Part shown: piece by piece, positions 17,079-25,137 of the stretch
Layout: every line of letters starts with the position of its first letter
Position numbering within the stretch: the first letter of the stretch is position 1
Assembly: GCA_016710335.1 (NCBI GenBank)
Contig: JADJXQ010000002.1
Location: forward strand, 186,001 to 250,000
DNA length: 64,000 bases
Reading direction: 5' to 3'
Source of the DNA: Rhodospirillales bacterium
Lineage (GTDB): Bacteria; Pseudomonadota; Alphaproteobacteria; Rhodospirillales; Defluviicoccaceae
Position numbers and translations under genes: made by a program
The notes under the pieces: model-generated
What the model was told of the DNA's origin: nothing
What the model saw: only the letters and a program-made list of their open reading frames with translations
Database searches by the model: none

Positions 17079-18364
17079 GCCAATGCCTCCCGCTCCAACT
17101 CCTCCAGCGGCCGGGGACGCGCCTCCTGGATGTCGCTGAAGATTCCGAACTGGCCGAGGTAGTGGGCGTGCGCCCGCTCCCAAGCCTGTTCGTCGGGCGC
17201 GCCCCACAGCTTCCGATAGTCGGGCGAACTCGGGTAGGGATAAAGCGGCACCGGATCGTTGGCCCACACGCCGCCCGCCTGCATTCGCTCGCGCCAGCGC
17301 CGAATTTCGTCGGGGTCGTCACCGGCAACGTGGATCAGATTGGCCTGGACGAATGGCACGTGCCGCTTCGCCAACAACAGCCGGCTGCTAAGCTCCTCGG
17401 TGGTGAGGCGGCAGTTCTTGTCGAGGACGGCCCGCCCGTCCACGCTGAGGCTTTCGACGCCGGCTTCGATCGAGACACATCCGGCGGCGCCGAGACGCTC
17501 GATCATCTCAGGCTTCCACAGGTCGAGGCGCGTTTGAACGCCGAACTGCACCGGGCGCACCGTCAGCAGACTCAGGAGTTCCTGCCACGGCAGGAAGATT
17601 TCGTCGATGAAGTAAACGTAGCGCACCCCCTGTTCGACAAGGGCGTCGATCTCTTCCGCCAGCGCTGCAAGATCGCGCCGCCGGTAACCGTCGCGGAAGT
17701 CGATCTTGGCGCAGAAGCTGCAATGGTAGGGGCAGCCGCGGGACGCCTCTACTTCGGCGCCGGGGCCGTCGGGCGTCCTGTCGAAGCGGTGGTGGTGATG
17801 GTGGTGGCGATCGATCCACGCCTCCGGCCAGCGCAAAGCCGGTAGATCTGAAAACCGCGTCGCCCGTGGCGACTCGGCAGTCCGCCCGTTGTTCCCGCCT
17901 TGGCAAACCAAGCCGGAGACGCCTTCGGGCCCCACGCCGTTCGCCAGATCGACGATCGCTTCTTCGCACTCGCCGCGGATCAGCGCGTCGCAACCAAGCT
18001 TGCGGAGCGCAGCGCCGGGCGTCGCGGAGCCATGCGGTCCCACGGCCACGGTCAAGCCGCCCCGCCCCTCCAGCACCTTGATGAACGCAGCCGGAACCCG
18101 AAGCTCCGGCTGAGCGCAGCGCCAGAACAGGTAGGTCGGCGCGGTCGTAACGACGGTCAGGTCGGGACCGTAGTCCGCAACCGCGTCCGCCACGCCGCGA
18201 AGATCCATGGCGTCCAGTGCGCCGTCGAACATGCGTGACGAATGTCCCGCGCGCTCTAACAGCACGGAGGCCGCGCCCAGTTCCAGCGGCAGATGCGCCT
18301 CCCGGCAGCCAAAATAGATGCTGCCGTCAAAGCACCATGGCGGATTGACCAACGCCACCCTCAT
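17075..18364 (-). CDS. B12-binding-domain radical SAM protein of a saccharide cluster
   Basis: This is a radical SAM enzyme of 429 residues. The N-terminal 140 residues form a B12-binding-like Rossmann domain (MRVALVNPPW, then VAVGPHGSATPGAAL and CDALIRGECEEAIVDL). The iron-sulfur motif C-x3-C-x2-C is seen as SRGCPYHCSFCAK. The core continues with YVYFIDEIFLPW, then QTRLDLWKPEM and CVSIEAGVES. A natural run of six histidines (17789-17806) lies just before the cluster motif. From memory, a named family (TIGR04295) of such proteins is tied to oligosaccharide-type gene sets in Rhizobiales, and this operon resembles that. The reaction, perhaps a methylation or rearrangement on a sugar, is unknown. 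Confidence 0.82.
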   Translation of the reverse strand: MRVALVNPPWCFDGSIYFGCREAHLPLELGAASVLLERAGHSSRMFDGALDAMDLRGVADAVADYGPDLTVVTTAPTYLFWRCAQPELRVPAAFIKVLEGRGGLTVAVGPHGSATPGAALRKLGCDALIRGECEEAIVDLANGVGPEGVSGLVCQGGNNGRTAESPRATRFSDLPALRWPEAWIDRHHHHHHRFDRTPDGPGAEVEASRGCPYHCSFCAKIDFRDGYRRRDLAALAEEIDALVEQGVRYVYFIDEIFLPWQELLSLLTVRPVQFGVQTRLDLWKPEMIERLGAAGCVSIEAGVESLSVDGRAVLDKNCRLTTEELSSRLLLAKRHVPFVQANLIHVAGDDPDEIRRWRERMQAGGVWANDPVPLYPYPSSPDYRKLWGAPDEQAWERAHAHYLGQFGIFSDIQEARPRPLEELEREALA

Positions 18365-20397
18365 GCCACGGCCTTCCCCGCGCGCCGCCTTCCCGGCTCC
18401 GCCACTTCCATCGCATCAAGCGCCCGATCCAGATCACGCAAGCCGTTCCGCCAGCCGATCCGCGAGCGCCAGCCGGTTGCCTGGGCAAACGCGGCGGTGT
18501 CGCTGACATACCAGCGCTGGTCGCCCGGCCGCATCTCATCGAAGTGGCATGGCACATCCCGCCCCAGCACGCGCTCGATCTCGGCGATGACCTGGAGCAG
18601 GCTGACGGCGTTGGCCGGCCCACCGCCGAGGTTGAAGGCGCGGCCTTTCAGGATTGCGATGTTGTCGAGCAGGAGGCGGTAGGCAGCGACCGCATCGGAA
18701 ACATGGAGGATGTCGCGCACTTGGCGGCCGTCGCCGAAAACGGCGATCGCCTCGCCCGAGCGGGCACGCATGAGGAAATGGGCGACCCAACCCTGATCCT
18801 CTGTACCGAACTGCCGCGGCCCATAAATGCAACTCATGCGGAGCACCGCCGTCGGAACGCCGAAGCTCTTGGCGTAGTCGAGCACGTATTGATCGGCGGT
18901 ACCCTTCGAGCAGCCGTAGGGGGTGCAAAGATGCAGCGGCTGACGCTCCGAAACGCCTTTCGCTCGCAAATCGGGATCAACCGGACACCACTGGTCGCCG
19001 ACGATCTCGAAATCGTGAGCGGAAAGATCGCCGTAGACCTTGTTGGTGCTGGCGAAAATGATCGGAGGCATATGGTCGCGTCGCCGCGCTGCCTCAAGCA
19101 CATTCAGGGTGCCGCGAGCGTTGACCTCGAAGTCTTCATCCGGCGCGTTCATGCTGGTGGTCACGGCGACCTGGGCGGCGAAATGGAACACCGCTGCCGC
19201 ATCCCCGACGGCTTCGTCGACCGCCAGCCCGTCGCGCACGTCGGCGATGGCGACGCTGACGCGTTTCGGGTGACGCCGCCGCAGCCACTCCAGGTTGTCT
19301 TCCACGCCGAACCGGTGCAATGAGTCGAAGATCAGCACATCGTGCCCATCGGCTGCAAGCGAGTCGGCGAGGTTGCAGCCGATGAAGCCGGCGCCACCGG
19401 TGATCAGGATAGGCCGAGCGCGCCGGGCAACGACCGGAGCCCGGACGCGCCCCGGATCGCCCTGCGCCGCCACATGCTTCAGCGCCGCTACCCCCCCTTT
19501 CTCGATGAGGCGCGCGGCCAGCTTGGGACGGCCCTGAGCGTCATAGAGGCCGAAATGGTAATGCCGGGTGTCAAACTGCAGCCCATCCAGGATCGGCACC
19601 GCCGGATCGATATCTTGCAGCATGTACCAGTAGAGACGGTCGACGGGAGCGCCGATCGCATCCACGAACCAGTCGAGACATGGAGCCGGATCCTGGCGCC
19701 ATGACGAATAGCCGACCTCGGTGATCCACAGTTCCGCCGGCAGGCCGTAATTTCGGAAGAGGTCGCGCACCGAATCCACCTGTTCCGACCACGGCCGCCA
19801 AGAGGTCGCGGTGGATTCCCAGGTTCCCGGAAAGCCGTGCAGGCCGATCGCGTCCATTTCCGCCAGAACGCCACGTTCGGCCATCAGACGCAGCCAGTTG
19901 AGGTCAGTTGGGCACGGTCCGCCGAGAACGGTCTTGCGGCCGCGCCGCCGCGCCCAATGGCCGGCGGCGCCGATCATGTCGCTGAAGATCTGCCAGTCGG
20001 GATCGATCCGCCAATCCCAGTCGCTCAGGTTGTTGGGCTCGTTCCACAGCTCGACCCACTCGAACCAGCGGCCGTACCGGCTGATCACCTCGTCGATGAA
20101 GTCCGCATAGTCCCGCGGACGACGCGGCGGGCCGGCGCTGGTCCCGGTCAGCGACAGGCTCGGCGGCGTGAAGTGGACGCACGGCAGCACTTCCACTGCC
20201 GCGCCCAGCGCCGGCAACAGCCAGTCGTACCAGCGGCCGTCATCGACATGAAAGTCCGCCCACGACAGATGGGTGCGCAGGCGGATGAACCCCAGCCGCG
20301 CCATACGCTCAAGCGCCGCCTCGACCCGCGCCTCGTCGCCGGGGCGAAACCACTCCACCACGCCCAGAGGTTCGCCGCTGGCGTTGACGAGGGTCAT
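18361..20397 (-). CDS. Glycoside hydrolase-like / NAD-dependent sugar epimerase fusion
   Basis: This is a two-domain protein of about 678 residues. Residues 1-310 look like a clan-A TIM-barrel glycosidase related to GH39/beta-xylosidases. The acid/base motif is VELWNEPNN (E near 120) and the nucleophile motif is LWITEVGYSSW (E near 227). Residues 325-678 form an extended SDR epimerase/dehydratase with ITGGAGFIGCNLADSL and a YxxxK site in CTPYGCSKGTADQY, most like UDP-sugar or CDP-paratose epimerases. Starts and stops overlap both neighbours as ATGA. No stop or base run suggests two separate genes, so the fusion appears genuine. Joining hydrolase and epimerase in one chain is unusual. Confidence 0.82.
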   Translation of the reverse strand: MTLVNASGEPLGVVEWFRPGDEARVEAALERMARLGFIRLRTHLSWADFHVDDGRWYDWLLPALGAAVEVLPCVHFTPPSLSLTGTSAGPPRRPRDYADFIDEVISRYGRWFEWVELWNEPNNLSDWDWRIDPDWQIFSDMIGAAGHWARRRGRKTVLGGPCPTDLNWLRLMAERGVLAEMDAIGLHGFPGTWESTATSWRPWSEQVDSVRDLFRNYGLPAELWITEVGYSSWRQDPAPCLDWFVDAIGAPVDRLYWYMLQDIDPAVPILDGLQFDTRHYHFGLYDAQGRPKLAARLIEKGGVAALKHVAAQGDPGRVRAPVVARRARPILITGGAGFIGCNLADSLAADGHDVLIFDSLHRFGVEDNLEWLRRRHPKRVSVAIADVRDGLAVDEAVGDAAAVFHFAAQVAVTTSMNAPDEDFEVNARGTLNVLEAARRRDHMPPIIFASTNKVYGDLSAHDFEIVGDQWCPVDPDLRAKGVSERQPLHLCTPYGCSKGTADQYVLDYAKSFGVPTAVLRMSCIYGPRQFGTEDQGWVAHFLMRARSGEAIAVFGDGRQVRDILHVSDAVAAYRLLLDNIAILKGRAFNLGGGPANAVSLLQVIAEIERVLGRDVPCHFDEMRPGDQRWYVSDTAAFAQATGWRSRIGWRNGLRDLDRALDAMEVAEPGRRRAGKAVA

Positions 20398-21500
20398 GCC
20401 ACCAGGCCTTTTCTGCTCAATTCCGCGGCGGCAGCCTCGGTCCGATCCACCGTCTGCTGCTCGGCGACCCACCCTGCGAACTCCTCCAGGGAATTGTCAA
20501 AGGTTCGGAGCGGCTCGAAGTCCAAGAGCTGCCGGGCGCGCGAGATATCGGCGAAGCAGTGCCGGATGTCGCCGCTGCGGCCCTTGCCGGTGATTAACGG
20601 GCGGATGTCGCGACGGCCGAGCACCGCTGCCAGCCGCTCTGCGGTTTCCTGGATCGACACGGACCGGCCGCTGCCGATATTGATGACCCGGCCATTGGCT
20701 TCCGGCCGCTCCATCGCGTCGCGGAAGGCGCGCGCCACGTCTTCCACGTGGACGAAGTCGCGGCGCTGTCGACCATCCTCGAACACCATCGGCTGCTGTC
20801 CGTTCTGCAGCCGCGACGCAAAAATCGCCAGCACTCCGGTATAGGGATTTGAAAGCGCTTGGCCCGGACCATAGACATTGAACAGCCGCAGCGCGCAGGC
20901 GTCCATGCCGTAGGCCCTGGCGACGATCAGGGTCATGCGCTCCTGGACGTACTTGTTGAGAGCGTAGACAGAGGCGAGATCGGGCTGCTTGCCTTCCGGT
21001 GTCGCGACCGGCGTAAGCGGCCGACCGTCCGAATCGACCGGATCCCAGCCGCCCTGCCCCGGACGCGTTGCGTCATCCACAGGATCGCCCTCGGCCGTGA
21101 CGTAAAGCCCTTCGCCATAGACGCTCATGGAGGATGCGACCACCACCCGCTTGACCGGGCGCGCGATCAGTTGCTGAAACAGAACCGCCGTCCCAAAGTC
21201 GTTCGTCGCCGTATAGCGGTCGATCTCATACATGCTTTGACCGACGCCGACTTCAGCCGCCAGATGGAAAACACCGTCAACACCGGCAAGCGCGGCGCGT
21301 ACGGCAGCGGCGTCGCGGATGTCGCCGCGGCGGAATTCCACAGCCTCCGGAAGATCGTCAGGAACAGCCGCATCGACCCCGTGCACCTGGTCGACGAGAG
21401 AATCGAGGACCCGCACCTGTGCGCCGCTCCCGAGCAGGGTCCTGCAAAGGTGGCGACCGATGAAGCCGGCGCCGCCAGTGACCAGATAGTTTGATGCCAT
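20394..21500 (-). CDS. NAD-dependent sugar epimerase/dehydratase
   Basis: This is an extended SDR of 368 residues and the first gene of the saccharide operon. NAD binding is shown by YLVTGGAGFIGRHLCRTLL. The catalytic Ser is in VVASSMSVYGEG and the Tyr/Lys pair is in YALNKYVQERM. RLFNVYGPGQALSNPYTGV and DFVHVEDVARAF are the usual nucleotide-sugar contacts. It resembles dTDP-rhamnose 4-epimerase or UDP-glucose 4-epimerase relatives. It should interconvert a nucleotide sugar that feeds the glycosyltransferases downstream. A GGAAC-type promoter element lies about 140-160 nt upstream. Confidence 0.88.
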   Translation of the reverse strand: MASNYLVTGGAGFIGRHLCRTLLGSGAQVRVLDSLVDQVHGVDAAVPDDLPEAVEFRRGDIRDAAAVRAALAGVDGVFHLAAEVGVGQSMYEIDRYTATNDFGTAVLFQQLIARPVKRVVVASSMSVYGEGLYVTAEGDPVDDATRPGQGGWDPVDSDGRPLTPVATPEGKQPDLASVYALNKYVQERMTLIVARAYGMDACALRLFNVYGPGQALSNPYTGVLAIFASRLQNGQQPMVFEDGRQRRDFVHVEDVARAFRDAMERPEANGRVINIGSGRSVSIQETAERLAAVLGRRDIRPLITGKGRSGDIRHCFADISRARQLLDFEPLRTFDNSLEEFAGWVAEQQTVDRTEAAAAELSRKGLVA

Positions 21501-21637
21501 GTCGATTCCCGCCCCGCTTTCGCCGGCACACTATCCCAGCCCGGCTGATGTTCACTTCGGCCGCCCGCTTCGGACGAACCGCTCTCGCAACGGCGTCACC
21601 AGAGTAATGCGGCCCACGCCGTGTCGCACGCGAATGT

Positions 21638-21662
21638 AACAGCCTGAACCGTTAAAGGTTCC
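21638..21662 (-). promoter_or_regulatory. Possible EcfG-type promoter for the saccharide operon
   Basis: On the minus strand GGAAC (21662-21658) is followed after 16 nt by TGTT. This is close to the alphaproteobacterial general-stress sigma factor EcfG consensus GGAAC-N16/17-CGTT. It overlaps a dyad, GAACC-N6-GGTTC (21646-21661). The -10 element is imperfect, so support is moderate. Confidence 0.35.
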
Positions 21663-21733
21663 GGCTGATGTTGATGTTAAAGCACGGTGGCTCGGGCGTT
21701 CCCCGCTGCCGGCCGTCATTAAGTCATCATCGT

Positions 21734-21759
21734 GGAACCAACGAGGAAGGGCGCGCGTT
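21734..21759 (+). promoter_or_regulatory. EcfG-type general-stress promoter
   Basis: GGAAC at 21734-21738 is followed after 17 nt by CGTTT (CGTT at 21756-21759). This fits the EcfG consensus GGAAC-N16/17-CGTT. It lies about 55 nt before the start codon of a run of genes typical of general-stress regulons: a small acidic protein, a DUF2892-like membrane protein and a DUF892 ferritin-like protein. Confidence 0.55.
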
Positions 21760-21814
21760 TGCCCTGCGTCGGAGAAGCACTCGCAGGCTCCATCAAGAGC
21801 GTGAAGGAATTCCG

Positions 21815-22087
21815 ATGTCTCAGGAGTCCAAGACAACGACCGATCACGACGTCATCCGCCGCTGGGCAGAGGAGCGGGGCGGCCGCCCCGCCGCAGTCCA
21901 GGCGACCCATGATGACGATGACGTCGGCATTATCCGCATTGCCTTCGATGACGGCAAAGAAGAACTCGACATCATCACATGGGAAGAGTTGTTCGAAAAG
22001 TTCGAGGAGCAGAAACTGGCCTTTCTGTACCAGAACGAAACCAAGGGCGGCGGCACGAGTCGGTTTTTCAAGTTCGTGAAGCGGTAG
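21815..22087 (+). CDS. Small acidic conserved hypothetical protein
   Basis: This is a 90-residue acidic protein beginning MSQESKTTTDHDVIRRWAEE. The IRRWAEERGGRPAAV opening, the GIIRIAFDDG centre and the SRFFKFVKR end match a small conserved protein seen in many proteobacteria, which has no known activity. Databases sometimes mislabel it as a branching enzyme. AGGA precedes the ATG with good spacing. It is the first gene after the GGAAC-CGTT promoter element, which suggests general-stress control. Confidence 0.75.
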   Translation: MSQESKTTTDHDVIRRWAEERGGRPAAVQATHDDDDVGIIRIAFDDGKEELDIITWEELFEKFEEQKLAFLYQNETKGGGTSRFFKFVKR

Positions 22088-22173
22088 TTCGCTGAACCGG
22101 CGGACGAGCCACCGGCTGCCGTCGCGCCCACTGCCGGCGCCGGTTCGGCGGAAATCAGGGATGGGAGGAAGGG

Positions 22174-22722
22174 ATGAGCATGTTCATGTCCGGCAGGAAG
22201 CGGGTCGCCGCCCACACGGCAGACGAGATCAACCGCCGCATCGCCGGCGAGACGGTCGACCGAATCGTTTATTACGCCGACCATCCGGATGAAATTGATG
22301 AGCGCCTCGATGAGTTGGACAGGGAGTGGGACGTCGAGCGCGCCCTGGAGGCTAACGCCTCGGTGCTCGCTTTCAGCGGCGTTGCGCTCGGCGCCACCGT
22401 CGATCGCCGCTGGCTGGTGCTGCCGGCGCTGGTGACGGCTTTCCTTTTTCAGCATGCCGTGCAGGGATGGTGCCCGCCGCTGCCGGTGCTGCGAGGCCTC
22501 GGCTTCCGCACCGTCCAGGAGATCGAAGAGGAGCGGTACGCATTGCTGGAGTTGCTGAGCCAGCCGGACCCGGACTTTTACGACGACTTCGACCAAGAGG
22601 AGATGGCGGCAGCGGAGAGGCTGGCTCCGGAAGCAACGGCGAATCCCGCAACGCCGGGGGACAGGCTTGGTGCAGAGGGGAAGGACACCTTCGCGTCGAG
22701 TGACTCCCTGGGCAGCGGTTAG
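22174..22722 (+). CDS. DUF2892-like inner-membrane protein
   Basis: This is a 182-residue protein with a soluble N-terminus, a central hydrophobic hairpin (about residues 65-95) and a charged C-terminus. The sequence FQHAVQGWCPPLPVLRGLGFRT followed by EIEEERYALLELL is the signature of the YgaP/DUF2892 family membrane segment. Its function is unknown; relatives are linked to sulfur or stress physiology. GGGAGGAAGGG lies just before the ATG. It is co-directional with the ferritin-like gene that follows. Confidence 0.72.
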   Translation: MSMFMSGRKRVAAHTADEINRRIAGETVDRIVYYADHPDEIDERLDELDREWDVERALEANASVLAFSGVALGATVDRRWLVLPALVTAFLFQHAVQGWCPPLPVLRGLGFRTVQEIEEERYALLELLSQPDPDFYDDFDQEEMAAAERLAPEATANPATPGDRLGAEGKDTFASSDSLGSG

Positions 22723-22810
22723 CCCGGACGGGCATTCCCCGATAATCGAAGCGTGGCGTGGCGCCGCCGGTATCTGCGCCGAACTCGAACATTCAGTGTG
22801 AGGAACGAAC

Positions 22811-23317
22811 ATGGCGACCAGTCAAGAGCATTTGATGACGTGGCTGCGCGACGCGCATGCGATGGAGAAGCAGGCCATCGAGTCGATAGAGAACCAGCTC
22901 AGCCGGCTCGAGAACTATCCGCAAATGCGGGCGTGGGTCGAGGAGCATGTGGCGGCGTCGCGGCGCCAGCGCGAGCGGGTCGGCGCGTGCCTTGAACAGC
23001 GGGGCGAAAAGACGTCGTCGCTGAAGGATGCCGCGATGACGGTGATGGGCAAGATCCAGGAGCTGACGGGAACGGCGGCCTCCGACGAGGTCCTGAAGAA
23101 CGCCATCACCGACTACAGCTTCAAGCACTTCGAGGTGGCCGCCTACACCTCGCTTGCGGCCGCAGCCGACGCCGCCGGTGACGCCGAGGTGTCCCGCATC
23201 GCCAGCGAGATCAAGGCCGAGGAGGAGAGCCTCGCCAGCAAGCTGGCGGCCCTGATCCCGACGTTGACCCATGACTACGTAAGTCGCGATGTGGCGTCGG
23301 TGGCGGCGAAACGTTAA
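22811..23317 (+). CDS. DUF892 ferritin-like protein (YciE/YciF family)
   Basis: This is a 168-residue four-helix-bundle protein. The N-terminus EHLMTWLRDAHAMEKQAIESI carries the first Glu/His metal-ligand helix. The later helices contain FKHFEVAAYTSLAAAADAAGD and KAEEESLASKL. YciF-type proteins form ferritin-like dimers and are induced by osmotic or general stress; their substrate is unsettled. GAGGAACG precedes the ATG. It closes the stress gene run that starts at the EcfG-type promoter. Confidence 0.85.
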   Translation: MATSQEHLMTWLRDAHAMEKQAIESIENQLSRLENYPQMRAWVEEHVAASRRQRERVGACLEQRGEKTSSLKDAAMTVMGKIQELTGTAASDEVLKNAITDYSFKHFEVAAYTSLAAAADAAGDAEVSRIASEIKAEEESLASKLAALIPTLTHDYVSRDVASVAAKR

Positions 23318-23389
23318 GTACGAACGCCGCACAATTTCATCCGGAGAAGACATCCGCAGCCGCTTCGGCGGCTGCGGGGTCGCCCAGGA

Positions 23390-23655
23390 TCAGCGGCCGC
23401 GTCCGAGATCGTCTTCCGAGGCAGCCCCGGGCGCAAAGGCCGCGAATGGTCGCCAGCCATCCGGTAGCCGTTCAAGCACCCTTCCGCCCGTAGCCTGGAC
23501 GAGCACGATGCCGCCGGCAACGTCCCACAGGTTCGGGCGGTCGAGCTTCGCGCCGAGCAAAAGGCCCGCCGCGACGAAGGCAACTGCCGCCGAGCCGGTA
23601 TTGCGCACGTCCCATACGTTACCGGAGCCGGCAGCGGGATTGGTGAAGAAGAAAG
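23390..23655 (-). pseudogene. Remnant of an inositol-monophosphatase family gene (C-terminal part)
   Basis: On the minus strand an open stretch of about 85 codons reads FFFTNPAAGSGNVWDV, then RNTGSAAVAFVAAGLLLGA, PNLWDVAGGIVLVQATGG and RVLERLPDGWRPF. The RNTGSAA and WDVAGGIVL blocks are the C-terminal half of inositol-monophosphatase-like proteins, including the second metal-binding Asp. An in-frame TGA precedes it. The N-terminal two thirds are absent, replaced by the MBL-rhodanese gene that ends at 23695. It is probably a decayed fragment. Confidence 0.65.
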
Positions 23656-23694
23656 ACCTTCATGGCCGGTTAAGCCGGCGAGCCTGTTTCAAGT

Positions 23695-25068
23695 TCAGCC
23701 CAAAACCGCGGCCTCTTGGCCGAGCGTCTTCCAGGCGGTCATGCCGCCGAGGAGGTTGTAGACGTGCTCGTAGCCATGGCGCTTGAGGATGCTGACGCCG
23801 AGGCCCGCGCGGTGCCCGACACTGCAGGTAACGACGATCCGGTCCGATGTGTCGAGACCGAGATCGCCCAGCCTGCTCTCCAGGTAGCCGACGTACATGT
23901 GGCGCGCGTCCGGGATGTGGCCTGCCTCGAACTCTGAGATCTCCCGCACGTCGAGCACCACGTAATCGCCCCGGTCGGCGGCAAGCTGCTTCGGAGTGAT
24001 GGTCCCGGACTGCTCCACCGGCAGGCCTGCGTCGCGCCACGCCTCGAAGCCGCCGGCGAGGACACCTTTGATGCGGTCGCGGCCGAGGCGGGTCAGGTAG
24101 GAAACGGCCGCATCCAACTCCTCGGTCCCGTCGACGACAAGCAGGATGCCGTCGTCGTCGCTCACCACCCAGCCGCCGAACATCGCGAGCCCGCTCAGCC
24201 AAATGCTATAGGACCGAGGAATGTGGCCGCCGGCGAAGGCTTCCGGCAGGCGCGTGTCGATCACCGCCGCGCGTTCGCAGGCGGCGGCAAAGTCCTTCGG
24301 CTGCAACACCCGGACGTCCGTGCCACGCAGGGCGACCGGACGGCCTCCATCCAGATTCACCTCCTCCATCAGATCAAAGTACGGCGGACGCGGGATGCGG
24401 TCGGCGAGGCGGTGCCGCACGAACGCGTCCCTGTCCATAGTGAACGCGGAGTTGGCGATCTTCTCCAGGCCGAGCGTCGCGTGATCGCGGTTGGCGACGT
24501 TGCCACCGCAGACCGTGCCGGCTCCATGCGCCGGCAGCACCAAAGCCTGGTCGCCCAGCGGCAAAATCTTGGCGTGCAGAGCGTCGTACAGCAGGCCCGC
24601 ATTTTCCGCCGTCTTGTCCGGATCGGGCAAGTCGGTGCGGCCCGCATCTCCGATGAACAGCGAGTCGCCGGTGAGTACGCCCCACGCCTTGTCCTTGTAA
24701 GCATCGTGGTACACCGCCCAGCACACGCTCTCCGGCGTGTGCCCGGGGGTGTGGAGGGCCCTGAAGGTGAGGCCTGCCATGGTCAGTTCGTCGCCGTCCT
24801 TGAGGCGGATGTCGCTGTGGCCGAAACAGGCATGGTCGCCGGTCACGACTTGGGCGCCCGTCAGGGAGCGCAGCGCCGCCGAGCCCATCTCGAAATCTTC
24901 CTGACGGTGGGTTTCGATGACGTATTCGAGGCTGAGGTCGTTGTCCTTGAGGACGGCAAGATACTCGTCCACGTCGCGGCGCGGATCGACGACGACCGCG
25001 CGCCCACCGTCCGCAATGATGTAGGCCACATGGGCGATGCCGGGGGTCTTAATGCGTTGAAAGAACAT
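23695..25068 (-). CDS. MBL-fold hydrolase with two rhodanese domains
   Basis: This 457-residue protein has a metallo-beta-lactamase fold (1-230) followed by two rhodanese domains. The first metal motif reads ETHRQEDFEMG instead of the classical THxHxDH, as in a diverged subfamily of MBL-rhodaneses. The remaining ligands TPGHTPES, GDSLFIGDAGR and LPAHGAG are present. The first rhodanese lacks the catalytic Cys. The second has it in VVTCSVGHRAGLGVSIL. The likely role is sulfane-sulfur or persulfide handling in the cytoplasm. An AAAGGAGA site precedes the ATG. Confidence 0.85.
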   Translation of the reverse strand: MFFQRIKTPGIAHVAYIIADGGRAVVVDPRRDVDEYLAVLKDNDLSLEYVIETHRQEDFEMGSAALRSLTGAQVVTGDHACFGHSDIRLKDGDELTMAGLTFRALHTPGHTPESVCWAVYHDAYKDKAWGVLTGDSLFIGDAGRTDLPDPDKTAENAGLLYDALHAKILPLGDQALVLPAHGAGTVCGGNVANRDHATLGLEKIANSAFTMDRDAFVRHRLADRIPRPPYFDLMEEVNLDGGRPVALRGTDVRVLQPKDFAAACERAAVIDTRLPEAFAGGHIPRSYSIWLSGLAMFGGWVVSDDDGILLVVDGTEELDAAVSYLTRLGRDRIKGVLAGGFEAWRDAGLPVEQSGTITPKQLAADRGDYVVLDVREISEFEAGHIPDARHMYVGYLESRLGDLGLDTSDRIVVTCSVGHRAGLGVSILKRHGYEHVYNLLGGMTAWKTLGQEAAVLG

Positions 25069-25137
25069 GGCTCTTCTCCTTTCGAAACGGGCCGATCGTC
25101 CGCCGTCACCGCGCGGGTACGCGCTGAGGCCGCCTTC

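Noticed and set aside
17789..17806. Six consecutive histidine codons as a vector-derived tag
   Set aside because: They are inside a conserved gene in the middle of an operon and use mixed CAC/CAT codons, so this is native sequence.
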